A stretch of DNA of 22,901 nt, from positions 1 to 22,901 of the forward strand of contig CAXCEI010000023.1 in assembly GCA_963981505.1 (NCBI GenBank), in the 5' to 3' direction. Positions 22,894 through 22,901 of this stretch are shown here, in pieces. The DNA comes from OPU3-GD-OMZ sp001901525. Its GTDB lineage: Bacteria; Pseudomonadota; Gammaproteobacteria; Methylococcales; Methylomonadaceae. Positions within the stretch are counted from its first letter, which is position 1. Each line of letters begins with the position of its first letter. Made by a program: the position numbers and the translations under genes. A model generated the notes under the pieces. The model saw only the letters and a program-made list of their open reading frames with translations, ran no database searches and had not been told where the DNA came from.

Positions 22894-22901
22894 GGGATAA
22901 A

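Noticed and set aside
1..22901. Possible defence system, prophage, insertion sequence, CRISPR array or tRNA
   Set aside because: I found no direct repeats with spacers, transposase or integrase motifs, or tRNA-like cloverleaf ends. Almost every large frame belongs to a known housekeeping or methanotrophy family.

Overview
The window is a piece of the chromosome of a gammaproteobacterial (type I, Methylococcales-like) methanotroph. The decisive evidence is a complete pmoCAB operon at the right end (about 19.73-22.9 kb). Every copper ligand I could place by spacing from the Methylococcus capsulatus enzyme is conserved. The rest of the gene content is ordinary gammaproteobacterial: mrcA next to pilMNOPQ, aroKB, hemE, cysI with DUF934, yjbQ and ampG. 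The DNA is AT-rich by eye. An NhaD-type sodium/proton antiporter and a DASS-family anion transporter fit a saline or marine habitat, but that is inference, and I do not name a genus.

Layout. 1-606: 3' part of a YibQ-like divergent polysaccharide deacetylase. 628-2713 (minus): DUF934 protein and sulfite reductase CysI, overlapping by 14 bp. 2883-5607 (plus): nhaD and an AmpG-like permease, separated by a perfect 11-bp hairpin. 5619-6392 (minus): exonuclease III. 6486-6686 (plus): zinc-type ribosomal protein L31 with promoter and terminator. 6769-9069 (minus): class A penicillin-binding protein 1A. 9302-13815 (plus): pilMNOPQ, the type IV pilus alignment complex and secretin, with overlapping or closely spaced genes and a strong terminator at the end. 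13894-18533 (plus): aroK, aroB, hemE, a DASS transporter and yjbQ, followed closely by a secreted DUF411 protein (18536-19021). 19105-19566 (minus): an unrecognised acidic, membrane-anchored or secreted protein. 19731-22901 (plus): pmoC promoter, long leader, pmoC, large intergenic hairpin, pmoA, pmoB and a probable terminator.

How the genes work together. PmoC, PmoA and PmoB form particulate methane monooxygenase, the copper enzyme that oxidises methane to methanol in the intracytoplasmic membranes. The three genes use TTC, TAC and similar C-ending codons far more than their neighbours, as expected for very highly expressed proteins. PilM-PilQ link the inner-membrane pilus motor to the outer-membrane pore. 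PBP1A polymerises and cross-links peptidoglycan, and AmpG brings muropeptides back for recycling. AroK and AroB work in the shikimate pathway, HemE in tetrapyrrole synthesis and CysI in sulfur assimilation.

I see no CRISPR array, insertion sequence, prophage, rRNA or tRNA, and no clear candidate for a wholly new multi-gene system. The least explained items are the hypothetical gene divergent from pmoCAB, the folded pmoC-pmoA spacer, the altered nucleotide-binding loops of PilM, and the hairpin just before ampG.
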